Source: Reyranella sp. (GTDB lineage: Bacteria; Pseudomonadota; Alphaproteobacteria; Reyranellales; Reyranellaceae). From it: a stretch of DNA of 33,052 nucleotides. The notes under the pieces were generated by a model that had not been told where the DNA came from, made no database searches, and saw nothing but the letters and a program-made list of their open reading frames with translations. The stretch spans positions 1-33,052 of the forward strand of contig JAIETA010000086.1 in NCBI GenBank assembly GCA_019745575.1. The letters are read 5' to 3'. Positions 18,260-25,303 of this stretch are shown here, in pieces. The translations under genes were made by a program, and so were the position numbers. Each line of letters starts with the position of its first letter. Position 1 is the stretch's first letter.

Positions 18260-19723
18260 TTGACCAAGCGTGTCTTCATCGCGGCGCTGGGCACCGAAAC
18301 CAACCAGTTCGTGCCGTTCCCGACCGGCCGCCGCTCCTACGAGGAGTATGGCGTGTGGCGCGGAGATGCCACGAAACATGAACCCACCAACTTCACCGCA
18401 CCGCTGCATGTCTGGCGCAAGGCGGCCGAGGCGCGCGGCTGGACCGTCATTGAAGGCCTCGCGACTTTTGCCGCGCCGTCGGGCACCACGGTGCGCAAGG
18501 TCTACGAGGATTTCCGCGACGAGATTCTGGCCGGCGTGAAGGCCGCGCTGCCGCTCGACGCGGTGCTGATCAACGTCCACGGCGCCATGGTGGCCGACGG
18601 CTACGACGACTGCGAGGGCGACCTGCTGTCCAGGGTGCGCGCCATCACAGGCCCCAAGGTGGCGATCGGCGCCGAGTTCGACCTGCACTGTCACCTGAGC
18701 CAGCTCATGCTCGACAGCGCCGACGTGCTGGTGGGTTACAAGGAATACCCGCACACCGATCCGATGGAGCGGGCGGCCGAGCTTTTCGCGATCGTGGCCG
18801 ACACAGCCGACGGCAAGGTGCGCCCGGTAATGGCGCGGCACGACTGCCGCATGATCGCGCAGTACCGCACCTCGGTGCCGCCGATCAGCGAGTTCGTGAC
18901 CCGCATGAAATCGCTCGAAGGCAAGGACGGCATTCTGTCGGTCTCGCTCAGCCACGGCTTTTCCTTCGCCGACGTGGAAGATGTCGGCACCCGCACGCTG
19001 GTCGTGGCCGACGGCGACCGGCCGAAAGCGCAGGCGCTGGCCGAGCAGCTCGGCCGCGAGCTGTGGGACAACCGCGAGCGCTACGCCACCAAGTACCTGT
19101 CGATCGCCGAGGCGATGGACCGCGCCGCCTCGCACAACCAGGGGCCGCTGGTGATGGCCGACCGCGCCGACAATCCCGGTTCGGGGGCGCCCGGCGATTC
19201 GACCTTCGTGCTAAAAGCGCTGGTCGAGCGCGCGGTCGGCCCGGCGCTGTTCGGCGTCATGTGGGAGCCCGGCGCCTTCCGCATCGCCGAGGAGGCGGGC
19301 GAGGGTGCACGCCTCAGGATGCGGCTGGGCGGCAAGTCGGGCGCGGTGAGCGGCGATCCCATCGACCTCGACGTCACGGTGAAGAAGATCGCCCGCGGCG
19401 TAAAACAGCCCTACGGGCCGGTGATGGCGCCGTTGGGCGACATGGCGCTGCTGGCCTCGGAGCATGTCGACATCGCTATCTGCACGCTGCGCACCCAGAC
19501 CTTCCATGCCGACGCTTTTAGGGCCGTCGGCGCGGAGCCGGCCGACTACCGGGTCGTGGTCGTCAAGTCGGCGCAGCATTTTTACAACGGCTTCGTGGGG
19601 CTGGCGAAAGAGATCCTCTACGTGGCCTCGCCCGGCGCCGCCGACCCCGACGTCACGCGCCTGCCCTACACCAAGCGCAAGACGCCGTTCTGGCCCAAGG
19701 TCGCCGACCCGTGGAAGGACTGA
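18260..19723 (+). CDS. M81-family metallopeptidase (MlrC-like)
   Basis: This 487-residue protein has the N-terminal DUF1485 domain (IAALGTETNQFVPFPTGR; about 1-300) and the C-terminal MlrC domain. Likely metal-binding segments are INVHGAMVADGYDDCEGD, EFDLHCHLS and YKEYPHTDP. The family name comes from MlrC of microcystin degradation, but most members are in organisms that do not degrade microcystin, so the natural substrate is open. The start is TTG at 18260, with GGGAG overlapping the tag stop region. It is the last clear chromosomal gene before the phage-derived island. Confidence 0.9.
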   Translation: MTKRVFIAALGTETNQFVPFPTGRRSYEEYGVWRGDATKHEPTNFTAPLHVWRKAAEARGWTVIEGLATFAAPSGTTVRKVYEDFRDEILAGVKAALPLDAVLINVHGAMVADGYDDCEGDLLSRVRAITGPKVAIGAEFDLHCHLSQLMLDSADVLVGYKEYPHTDPMERAAELFAIVADTADGKVRPVMARHDCRMIAQYRTSVPPISEFVTRMKSLEGKDGILSVSLSHGFSFADVEDVGTRTLVVADGDRPKAQALAEQLGRELWDNRERYATKYLSIAEAMDRAASHNQGPLVMADRADNPGSGAPGDSTFVLKALVERAVGPALFGVMWEPGAFRIAEEAGEGARLRMRLGGKSGAVSGDPIDLDVTVKKIARGVKQPYGPVMAPLGDMALLASEHVDIAICTLRTQTFHADAFRAVGAEPADYRVVVVKSAQHFYNGFVGLAKEILYVASPGAADPDVTRLPYTKRKTPFWPKVADPWKD

Positions 19724-19749
19724 GCTGGGGAAGGCCTGAGCTGGGGAAG
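19720..19749 (+). repeat. tandem 16-bp duplication at the end of the M81 gene
   Basis: CTGAGCTGGGGAAG occurs at 19720-19733 and again at 19736-19749, a period of 16 bp starting at the stop codon. A third partial unit (GAGCTGAA) follows. It looks like replication slippage, or scar sequence at the edge of the island. Confidence 0.7.
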
Positions 19750-20094
19750 AGCTGAACGCCCCGCCCTCCCGGCGGACTTTGTCACAACAGTTTGTCACAC
19801 CAACTTGTGTCAAATGTTGTGACACGGATTGAGCACCTCCTGTGACAGCGGGAATATCTGGGCCCCCAAAACCCCAGCAGACCGTCATTCTTCAGTCCTC
19901 GGATGCGTTGATCGCACCTCGGTCCACTCCACCTCCGGACGGTCTTCGGCGGGAGCGGCCTCTGCTTGCTACGCACGGCACATGACCGCGGGACGGCCCC
20001 TTCTCCTCGATTGGAGTGTACCCGGCGCGGCGCCGGGCGGGGCATGGTCTAAGGTTCGCGCCCTAGGTCTAAAACCTCGGGCTTCGGGGCGGCG
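19724..20094. other. gene-free left border of the phage-derived island
   Basis: No convincing gene is seen in these 371 bp. The left part carries the tandem duplication and a cluster of TGTCACA motifs described separately. The right part has a CCCGGC/GCCGGG hairpin near 20020-20040 and otherwise nothing recognisable. No tRNA gene and no direct repeat matching the right border (30960-31328) was found by eye, so an attachment site cannot be named. Confidence 0.4.
19779..19847. promoter_or_regulatory. cluster of TGTCACA motifs in direct and inverted orientation (operator-like)
   Basis: TGTCACA occurs at 19780-19786 and 19793-19799 and, in inverse orientation (TGTGACA), at 19818-19824 and 19841-19847. 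A TTGTGTCA variant lies at 19805-19812. The outer pair extends to a perfect 10-bp inverted repeat, TGTCACAACA (19780-19789) and TGTTGTGACA (19815-19824). One more TGTGACA lies at 20600-20606, before the internal-virion-like gene. The spacing suggests binding sites for a dimeric protein; the protein is unknown. Confidence 0.5.
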
Positions 20095-20583
20095 TCAGGA
20101 CAGGAGCGTTTTGACGATCCCGAGCGTGGGATCGACGTTGCCTGCCGCCGTCTCGTAGTAGCGCGCCTGGGCCTGCCGCCCCGCGCCTCTCACGCGGTTC
20201 TCCCAGGCGTTGCGCAGCCCGTCGTAGCGGAGCGCGAGCGCATCGCCCGCCCCGGCCGCCGCGACGTCGCCCAGCAGATCGAGCGGCGAGCCCGAGAGAT
20301 CGGTGCCCTGCGCCGCCAGCCGCGCCTGCAACTGGCCGAGCCGCTGGCCCGCCTTCTGCCGGGCCTTGTCGGCGTCGGCCTCACCCGCCTGCTCGGCCTG
20401 CTGTGCTCTCATCTCGTCGACCGCCGCCGCGTTGCGCTGCTGGGCCGCGAGGAAGTTGTAGTCGTTGCGTTGCTCTGCGGCTTGCCGCAGTTGCTGGGCG
20501 ACGCCAATCCCTTGCTGGGCGGCGCCCATGGCGGCCGACAGCAGCGCCGTGCCGCCCGTGATCATGGCTGTGAGTTCGCACAT
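20095..20583 (-). CDS. phage internal virion protein, gp14-like (putative)
   Basis: This 162-residue protein begins MCELTAMITGGTALLSAAMG. The MC start followed by a Gly/Ala-rich hydrophobic segment (about 5-30) and a Gln/Ala/Arg-rich helical middle (QQRNAAAVDEMRAQQAEQAG) is typical of T7 gp14-type internal virion proteins, which enter the host envelope during DNA ejection. GAGGAG 6 nt before ATG 20583 decides the start over an upstream in-frame ATG. The similarity is in composition and layout, not in a defined motif, so the call is moderate. The MerR gene of the metal cassette ends 24 bp upstream. Confidence 0.6.
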   Translation of the reverse strand: MCELTAMITGGTALLSAAMGAAQQGIGVAQQLRQAAEQRNDYNFLAAQQRNAAAVDEMRAQQAEQAGEADADKARQKAGQRLGQLQARLAAQGTDLSGSPLDLLGDVAAAGAGDALALRYDGLRNAWENRVRGAGRQAQARYYETAAGNVDPTLGIVKTLLS

Positions 20584-20607
20584 TCTGGACTCCTCGGTTT
20601 GTGACAT

Positions 20608-21003
20608 TCATTGCATGTTCGTGAGCGCATCGATCACGCGGCAGTCGACGACGCGGCCGTTCCTGCAGCCACGCACCATGCGCTTCAGTTCATCGCGCAA
20701 CACGACAAGACGGCTCAGCCGGCTTTCGACCGCTGAAAGCTGAATGGAGGCCAGTTCCGACGCCGCCTTGCAGGACATTTCCGGCTTCTCCTGCAGGGCA
20801 AGCAGGGCCCGGACGGAGACCAGATCAAATCCGAGTTCGCGCGCGTGGCGGATGAAGGCCAGCCGCCCGGCATCCGCTGCGCCGTAAACCCGGCGGCCGT
20901 TGGCGGCCCGGCGGGCCTTCGGCAATACCCCCGCGCGCTCGTAGTAGCGGATGGTCTCGATATGAACGCCGCTTTGCTTGGAAAGCGCACCAATGGACAT
21001 CAT
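20608..21003 (-). CDS. MerR-family metal-responsive regulator (CadR/PbrR-like)
   Basis: This 131-residue regulator has the MerR winged helix (IGALSKQSGVHIETIRYYERAG) and a dimerisation helix. Cysteines at C78, C113 and C121 lie at or within one residue of the metal-binding cysteines of CadR and PbrR as I recall them (about 77/112/119 and 78/113/122). It would sense Cd, Pb or Zn. Two adjacent ATGs (21003 and 21000) are possible starts. It is transcribed divergently from the efflux gene and reads toward the gp14-like gene. The upstream frame continues through the promoter dyad, so a longer start is unlikely. Confidence 0.88.
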   Translation of the reverse strand: MMSIGALSKQSGVHIETIRYYERAGVLPKARRAANGRRVYGAADAGRLAFIRHARELGFDLVSVRALLALQEKPEMSCKAASELASIQLSAVESRLSRLVVLRDELKRMVRGCRNGRVVDCRVIDALTNMQ

Positions 21004-21014
21004 GTTAGTGGCCC

Positions 21015-21045
21015 TTGCTCCTGTAGTTACTACAGGATGTATACT
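21015..21045 (+). promoter_or_regulatory. MerR-type promoter with 19-bp spacer and operator dyad
   Basis: TTGCTC (21015-21020) and TATACT (21040-21045) are separated by exactly 19 bp. The spacer holds the dyad CCTGTAG-TTA-CTACAGG (21020-21036). The overlong spacer and centred dyad are the hallmark of promoters that MerR regulators activate by DNA untwisting. It drives the HMA-CDF efflux gene and lspA; the regulator gene is divergent. Confidence 0.88.
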
Positions 21046-21074
21046 TGCCCGACACAAGGCAAGGACGTCACCCC

Positions 21075-21929
21075 ATGAGCGCAACAACCCTCGACGCATC
21101 CGTGCGGTACCGGGTCACCGGCATGGATTGCTCCTCATGCGCCGCCAAGATCGAAGGCGCCGCGCGCAAGGTGCCGGGCATCGACGATGTCCGGGTGTCC
21201 ATCGCCTCGCAGGAAATGACGCTGCGGCTTCGCGACAAGGCCGCGCCGCTGCCGGAACTCGAGCAATCGATCACCGACCTGGGGTACCAGCTCACGCGAC
21301 TCGGCGAGGACCGCGACGACGACAAGGCCCCGGACCTGTCGCACGTGACGCCTGCCTATAAGCGCGCGCTCTGGATCGTCATCCTTCTCAATGTCGGCTA
21401 TGGCGCCATCGAGATCGTCGGCGGCGTTCTGGCCGGTTCCCAGTCCCTGAAAGCCGATGCGCTCGATTTTCTCGGCGACGGTTTCATTTCATTTCTTGGC
21501 CTGATCGCGATCGGTTGGGGCTTGCAGGCGCGCGCCAAGGCGGCGCTGCTGCAGGGGCTATTCCTCGGGGCACTCGGAGTGGGCGTGCTTGCCTACACCG
21601 GGTATCGCGTCCTCGTCCTCAATCAGCCGCACGCCGAACTCATGGGCCTCTTCGGGGCCATCGCCCTGGCCGTGAATGTCGCGGCGGCGGCCGTCCTGAT
21701 CCCTCACCGCAAGGGCGACGCGAACGTGCGCGCCGTCTGGCTGTTCTCGCGCAACGACGCGATCGGCAACGCCGCCGTCGTCGTTGCGGCCGGCCTCGTG
21801 TGGTGGACCGGAACGCCGTGGCCCGATCTTGTCGTCGCCTTCGTCATTGCGGCGCTCTTCCTCCAATCGGCGTGGTCGATCATTGCAGACGCACGCGTGG
21901 ATTTGCTTCAAGCCAAGCGCGTAGCATGA
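21075..21929 (+). CDS. HMA-domain cation diffusion facilitator (heavy-metal efflux)
   Basis: This 284-residue inner-membrane protein has an N-terminal heavy-metal-associated domain (about 10-78) with GMDCSSC (C19, C22). A cation diffusion facilitator membrane domain follows, with about six hydrophobic segments from residue 96 on. DALDFLGDG (D-x3-D in TM2) and SRNDAIGNAAV (TM5) form the presumed transport site. It would export Cd, Zn or similar ions in exchange for protons. The chosen ATG 21075 follows AAGGA at longish spacing. The stop overlaps the lspA start (ATGA), so the two are translationally coupled. Confidence 0.9.
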   Translation: MSATTLDASVRYRVTGMDCSSCAAKIEGAARKVPGIDDVRVSIASQEMTLRLRDKAAPLPELEQSITDLGYQLTRLGEDRDDDKAPDLSHVTPAYKRALWIVILLNVGYGAIEIVGGVLAGSQSLKADALDFLGDGFISFLGLIAIGWGLQARAKAALLQGLFLGALGVGVLAYTGYRVLVLNQPHAELMGLFGAIALAVNVAAAAVLIPHRKGDANVRAVWLFSRNDAIGNAAVVVAAGLVWWTGTPWPDLVVAFVIAALFLQSAWSIIADARVDLLQAKRVA

Positions 21930-22390
21930 GATGGTCGGCTCAAGGGACAGGAGCCGCATGCGCCATTGCAGCCTTCGTGATTGATCAAGCGAGCAAAGGC
22001 CTTGCGATTAGCTTCTTTTCGCGGCCAGGCGAAGGCTCCGAGGTGCTTCCGTTTTTCAATGTCGTGCTTGGGCGCAATCGTGGCGTGAGCTTCGGCCTTC
22101 TCGCGGGACTGCCGTGGTGGTCGCTCGCGTCTCTAGGGTTGGCGGCCGTCACGCTTTTATCCGTGTGGCTTTGGCGCGCCCGTACGACCTTGGGCGGCGT
22201 GGCGATTGGACTGATCATTGGCGGCGCCCTCGGCAATACTGCCGACCGAATACGTTGGGGTGCCGTCACGGATTTTCTCGATTTCCATGTAGGCCAATAC
22301 CATTGGCCCGCATTCAATCTTGCGGATGTCGCTATTGTGAGTGGTGTAGGTCTTCTCCTTCTGCAGCAGACAAAATCACAATCGTCTTGA
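21926..22390 (+). CDS. lspA: lipoprotein signal peptidase (signal peptidase II), accessory copy
   Basis: This 154-residue polytopic membrane aspartyl protease cleaves prolipoprotein signal peptides. Family blocks present are VIDQASKG, NRGVSFGLL, GGALGNTADRIRWG with catalytic Asp in the GNxxDR motif, VTDFLDFH, and FNLADVAI with the second catalytic Asp. It overlaps the efflux gene by 4 bp. Such extra lspA copies recur in Pb/Cd resistance clusters, where they are proposed to process metal-linked lipoproteins. The housekeeping lspA is presumably elsewhere. Base composition is lower in GC than its surroundings, pointing to transfer. Confidence 0.93.
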   Translation: MRWSAQGTGAACAIAAFVIDQASKGLAISFFSRPGEGSEVLPFFNVVLGRNRGVSFGLLAGLPWWSLASLGLAAVTLLSVWLWRARTTLGGVAIGLIIGGALGNTADRIRWGAVTDFLDFHVGQYHWPAFNLADVAIVSGVGLLLLQQTKSQSS

Positions 22391-22514
22391 ACGAACGACA
22401 AGTCGAATTGTTACCCGTTTGCTGGGCGCTCAACTCTTTGTTTGCTGTCACTTCGGCACAGGGATCCGTGGCGGAGAGGACGCATGAGACGCGATTTGAG
22501 CGGATCGGAAGAAG

Positions 22515-23870
22515 CTAAGCCGCCTGCATCGCCGCCATCGGGCTCACATACTCCGGCTGCAACCTCAACCCATCCAGCGCCGGTGACGGCGGCGGCGGGA
22601 TCTCCCCCGCCCGCGCCATGATCTGGAACACCCGGCCGATCAGCGGTTCGAGCAGGTCGTCGTGCAGCCGTTCCAGCACCGGCCCCAGCATCACCAGCTT
22701 CTCGTCGCGGCGTTCGGCGATCTCGGTGGCGCTGCGCACGTCCTTCAATTGGGTCGCCATCAGGAACAGGTCGGCATAGAAGGCGGCGCGCACGGCCTGC
22801 TGGCGGCGTTCGATGGCGGCGCTCAACTGGTCGAGCGGTGGGTTGATCTGGTAGGCCGGCTTGAAGCCCGCGCCCTGGGTGTCGGCCACGTAGGTGATCG
22901 CGGCCGGCAGGCCCGAGGCGGTGCTGCCGCGCAGGCTGGGCGAAGCCACCATCGGCGGATTGATCATCTTCTCCATCGCCTGGACGAAGCTCATCTGCAT
23001 GAGCTGCAGGCTCTTGGCGTCGGGCAGCGCGTCCATGCCGGGCGAGCGGCCCCACACGTCGTTGCCGATCAGGTGCCAGCGCGGGCAGAGCGCGGGGAAC
23101 TCCTCGAACCCGCCGACGCCCAGCACGGCATCGCCCGCCCCGCTCTTCTCGAACCAGACCGAGCGGAACGGCATGTTGCGATTGCCGAGTTTGCCGATCT
23201 CGCGGCCTTCGTTGGGCTCGATGGCGTGGATCACCTCGACCTCGTGGTCCCAGTCGCCGCGATCATAGCGCTCGCGCACCTGGGCCGAGACGGCACCCCG
23301 GCCGAAGCGCTCGACGAGCTGGAACGTCGTCATGGACAGCGCTCGGTAGAGCGTGTTGACGGTGAGCCGCTCCGACGCCGCCAGCCAGTATTCGCCCGCC
23401 GTCAGCGGATAGGCGCGCACGATCTCCTTCTCGTCTTCCACCACCACCATGGCGGCGGTGCCGAACACGCCCAGCTCCTCGTAGACGACGGCCAGCGCGT
23501 TATAAAGGTTGGAGCGCGCGAAGACGCGGAGCATGCGTTGCGTCACGTCGTCGAGCCACAGGCGCACCTCGGGAATCTCCGAGAGCTGCGGGCTGCCGAT
23601 GCCGAGGCGGAACCACGGCCGCGCCGGCGACGAGAGGCCGCTCATCAGACCCGAGGCGAGCGTGCGCGCGGCCAGCATGGCGGTGGAGTCGAGCAGCTTG
23701 GCGTTGCGCTTGTCGCCGCGGCCGGCGCGATGAACCGGTCCGAGGAAGGAACCGCGGCGCGGCAGGATGTTGTCGGCGAGGTCGCGCCAGTGCGCGAACC
23801 ACGAGGCGCGCTCACGGTCGAGCGCGCCCAGGCGCCGCTCGCAATGGCGGCGGAGGTCTGACGATTGCAT
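22515..23870 (-). CDS. phage portal (head-tail connector) protein, probably C-terminally truncated
   Basis: This 451-residue protein resembles the T7 gp8-like head-to-tail connecting proteins that form the dodecameric portal. It begins MQSSDLRRHCERRLGALDRE, then RASWFAHWRDLADNILPRRG. Further typical strings are LASGLMSGLSSPARPWFRL, GVFGTAAMVVVED, NDVWGRSPGMDALPDAKSL, and ATEIAERRDEKLVMLGPVLER near the end. AAAGGACA upstream of ATG 23870 supports this start; an upstream in-frame extension would run into the palindromic repeat. The end, EYVSPMAAMQAA then TAG, stops where relatives normally continue for roughly 80-100 residues. The lost part adjoins the metal cassette. Confidence 0.88.
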   Translation of the reverse strand: MQSSDLRRHCERRLGALDRERASWFAHWRDLADNILPRRGSFLGPVHRAGRGDKRNAKLLDSTAMLAARTLASGLMSGLSSPARPWFRLGIGSPQLSEIPEVRLWLDDVTQRMLRVFARSNLYNALAVVYEELGVFGTAAMVVVEDEKEIVRAYPLTAGEYWLAASERLTVNTLYRALSMTTFQLVERFGRGAVSAQVRERYDRGDWDHEVEVIHAIEPNEGREIGKLGNRNMPFRSVWFEKSGAGDAVLGVGGFEEFPALCPRWHLIGNDVWGRSPGMDALPDAKSLQLMQMSFVQAMEKMINPPMVASPSLRGSTASGLPAAITYVADTQGAGFKPAYQINPPLDQLSAAIERRQQAVRAAFYADLFLMATQLKDVRSATEIAERRDEKLVMLGPVLERLHDDLLEPLIGRVFQIMARAGEIPPPPSPALDGLRLQPEYVSPMAAMQAA

Positions 23871-23926
23871 GCGGTGTCCTTTGTGCTGAACAATAAGTCT
23901 CTTCATCCGGCCCAACGCCCCCGACA

Positions 23927-24044
23927 ACAACCTCATGCTGAGGAGGCCACGCAGTGGCCGTCTCGAAGCATGGGAACGAGCACCGCGCCTGTCGCCCATG
24001 CTTCGAGACGCCACGCTTCGCGTGGCTCCTCAGCATGAGGTTGT
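23927..24044. repeat. twin palindromic REP-like element
   Basis: The left arm 23927-23974 and right arm 23995-24044 are near-perfect inverted copies of a sequence containing CCTCATGCTGAGGAG and TCTCGAAGCATGGG, separated by 20 bp. Each arm also holds its own hairpin (GGCCAC-GCA-GTGGCC and GCCACGC-TTC-GCGTGGC). The unit closely resembles the dispersed CCTCATCCTGAGGAG-type repeats I recall from Bradyrhizobium and relatives. It lies between portal and higB promoters and could also end transcription from either side. Confidence 0.85.
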
Positions 24045-24089
24045 CGTGGATCAAGTGTCCGGACCGGAGGGGCGCCGATGCTTTGACGA

Positions 24090-24118
24090 TTGACGTATCG
24101 CGTCTATTTCCGTAGACT
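24090..24118 (+). promoter_or_regulatory. promoter and operator-like dyad of higBA
   Basis: TTGACG (24090-24095) and TAGACT (24113-24118) are separated by 17 bp. The expected transcription start coincides with the GTG of higB (24125), so the transcript is probably leaderless. GACG-TATCG-CGTC (24092-24104) is a small dyad overlapping the -35 and spacer, a plausible HigA operator. Confidence 0.65.
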
Positions 24119-24124
24119 GTATCC

Positions 24125-24409
24125 GTGATTCAAAGCTACCGGGACAGACGCACGAAGCAGTTTGCCGACGGCGAATTCGTGCGGCCGTTCCAGGGCTTCG
24201 CGCGACAGGGCTGGAAGCGCCTCGACATATTGAATGCCGCCACGTCCCTGAACGATCTGGCGGCTCTGCCGAGCAATCGCCTCGAAGCGCTCCGGGGTGA
24301 CCGGGCCGGGCAGTATTCGATTCGCGTCAACCAGCAATGGCGCATCTGCTTCGAATGGCCCGCCCATGCGCCCGGCCCCTCGAACGTGGAAATCGTCGAC
24401 TACCATTGA
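24125..24409 (+). CDS. higB: type II toxin HigB (RelE/ParE fold)
   Basis: This 94-residue toxin of the HigB/RelE superfamily contains RRTKQFADGEF, RLDILNAATSLNDLAALPSN, LEALRGDRAGQYSIRVNQQW and RICFEWPAHAP. These are the familiar elements of HigB proteins that cleave mRNA on the ribosome. The start is GTG 24125, placed at the predicted transcription start; no Shine-Dalgarno sequence is present. The toxin-first order with the antitoxin immediately after is the hallmark of hig modules. It lies on the opposite strand to the phage and immunity genes. Confidence 0.94.
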   Translation: MIQSYRDRRTKQFADGEFVRPFQGFARQGWKRLDILNAATSLNDLAALPSNRLEALRGDRAGQYSIRVNQQWRICFEWPAHAPGPSNVEIVDYH

Positions 24410-24423
24410 TGAAGGAAGACCAG

Positions 24424-24720
24424 ATGAGCAGGCCTCCCATCCACCCCGGTGAAATCCTCGCCGACGAACTCGGCGAACTCGGCATCACGGCGACCGAACT
24501 GTCGCGGCAGATCGGCGTGCCGCCGAACCGCATTTCCCAGATCATCCAGGGCAAGCGGGCCATCACCGGCGACACGGCGCTGCGTCTCGGTCACTGGTTC
24601 AAGAGCAGCCCCGAATTCTGGCTCAACCTTCAGACGGCCTACGATCTGCGCGTGGCCTCGAGGGAAGTGGGCCGCACGATCGCCAAGCTGCCGACGCGGC
24701 CGCACAAGCGGGCTGCTTAG
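24424..24720 (+). CDS. higA: antitoxin HigA (XRE-type helix-turn-helix)
   Basis: This 98-residue antitoxin begins MSRPPIHPGEILADELGELG and has an XRE helix-turn-helix (TATELSRQIGVPPNRISQIIQ). The HigA-type segment ALRLGHWFKSSPEFWLNLQ follows. It neutralises HigB and represses the operon. GAAGGAAGA before ATG 24424 favours this start; an ATG at 24409 that overlaps the higB stop (TGATG) would add five residues. The pair may stabilise the island. Confidence 0.95.
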   Translation: MSRPPIHPGEILADELGELGITATELSRQIGVPPNRISQIIQGKRAITGDTALRLGHWFKSSPEFWLNLQTAYDLRVASREVGRTIAKLPTRPHKRAA

Positions 24721-24805
24721 AGCGGGAGCGAGCGACCGCGTCGGCCCGCTCACCGGATGTCATATCCTCATCTTGAAACTCTCCGACCGCCGATCTCCCG
24801 CGCCG

Positions 24806-25303
24806 TCAGATGCTGGGCCCCGGCTGCGAACTCTCGGGATCGAGGGGTGAATCGACCGTTACGACAGATCCGTCGTCCGGCAGCACCACCGCGCAGACCG
24901 CCATGCCATCCGGAGCGCTCTCGCCGAGCACGTTCAATGAGACAATCTTGGCGAACCTCACGGCGCCCCGATGACCCGTCGAACCGATGTAGTTTTCTTC
25001 GCGTCGATGGCCCAGGTCGAGGAACTTCTCTAAGGCCTCCTCAAAGCTCGACGCCCGGACGAGAAACACGACTTCCTCGGTGTCCCATTTCCCGTTCGCC
25101 TCACTGACGGAGTAGAAGAGCAGCGACGCGCTGTACCATTCGATCTCGTTGATTTCATGAACCTTTCCGGCCTCAACAACTTTCCGGCCTTCGTGTTGCC
25201 GCTTCTCAAGGTGTCGCCGGCTTCGGCCTGCTTCCTTTGCTGCTGTTGGGTAAGCCGGTAGCCGGCGACGTTGCCAGTCAGCCTTCCTTCTTGCCGCCGA
25301 CAT
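24806..25303 (-). CDS. DUF4288-domain protein, immunity-like; start uncertain
   Basis: The recognisable domain starts at IEWYSASLLFYSV and runs through EEVVFLVRASSFEEALEKFL, RREENYIG and VRFAKIVSLNVLGE. This fits DUF4288, small proteins often found beside polymorphic toxins. Upstream of this the frame has no ATG, GTG or TTG until 25303, which overlaps the end of the preceding gene by 26 bp and adds about 50 Arg/Lys-rich residues foreign to the family. An ATG at 25158-25156 with AAAGG before it would be ideal but is one frame off. Either the long form is translated by coupling or a frameshift exists. Binding to a toxin is inferred from context. Confidence 0.65.
   Translation of the reverse strand: MSAARRKADWQRRRLPAYPTAAKEAGRSRRHLEKRQHEGRKVVEAGKVHEINEIEWYSASLLFYSVSEANGKWDTEEVVFLVRASSFEEALEKFLDLGHRREENYIGSTGHRGAVRFAKIVSLNVLGESAPDGMAVCAVVLPDDGSVVTVDSPLDPESSQPGPSI

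Larger units (their letters stand above)
20608..22390. mobile_element. inserted metal-resistance cassette (merR - CDF - lspA)
   Basis: Three non-phage genes of about 1.8 kb, with divergent regulator and efflux genes, sit inside the phage block between the gp14-like gene and the portal gene. The lspA part is visibly less GC-rich than the neighbouring sequence. No transposase or terminal inverted repeats were recognised, so the mode of insertion is unknown. MerR regulator, metal transporter and lspA travel together in many proteobacterial mobile elements. Confidence 0.55.

Noticed and set aside
16820..19135. 771-codon minus-strand frame opposite tag and the M81 gene and overlapping the dehalogenase gene in another frame
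   Set aside because: It crosses several well-supported genes and shows no domain; the real minus-strand gene is in a different frame.
19724..20094. tRNA gene or attachment site at the left island border
   Set aside because: No cloverleaf could be built and no repeat shared with 30960-31328 was found by eye.
23871..24014. 48-codon N-terminal extension of the portal gene
   Set aside because: The extension runs through the REP-like palindrome, while a good ribosome binding site and the family-like N-terminus are at 23870.
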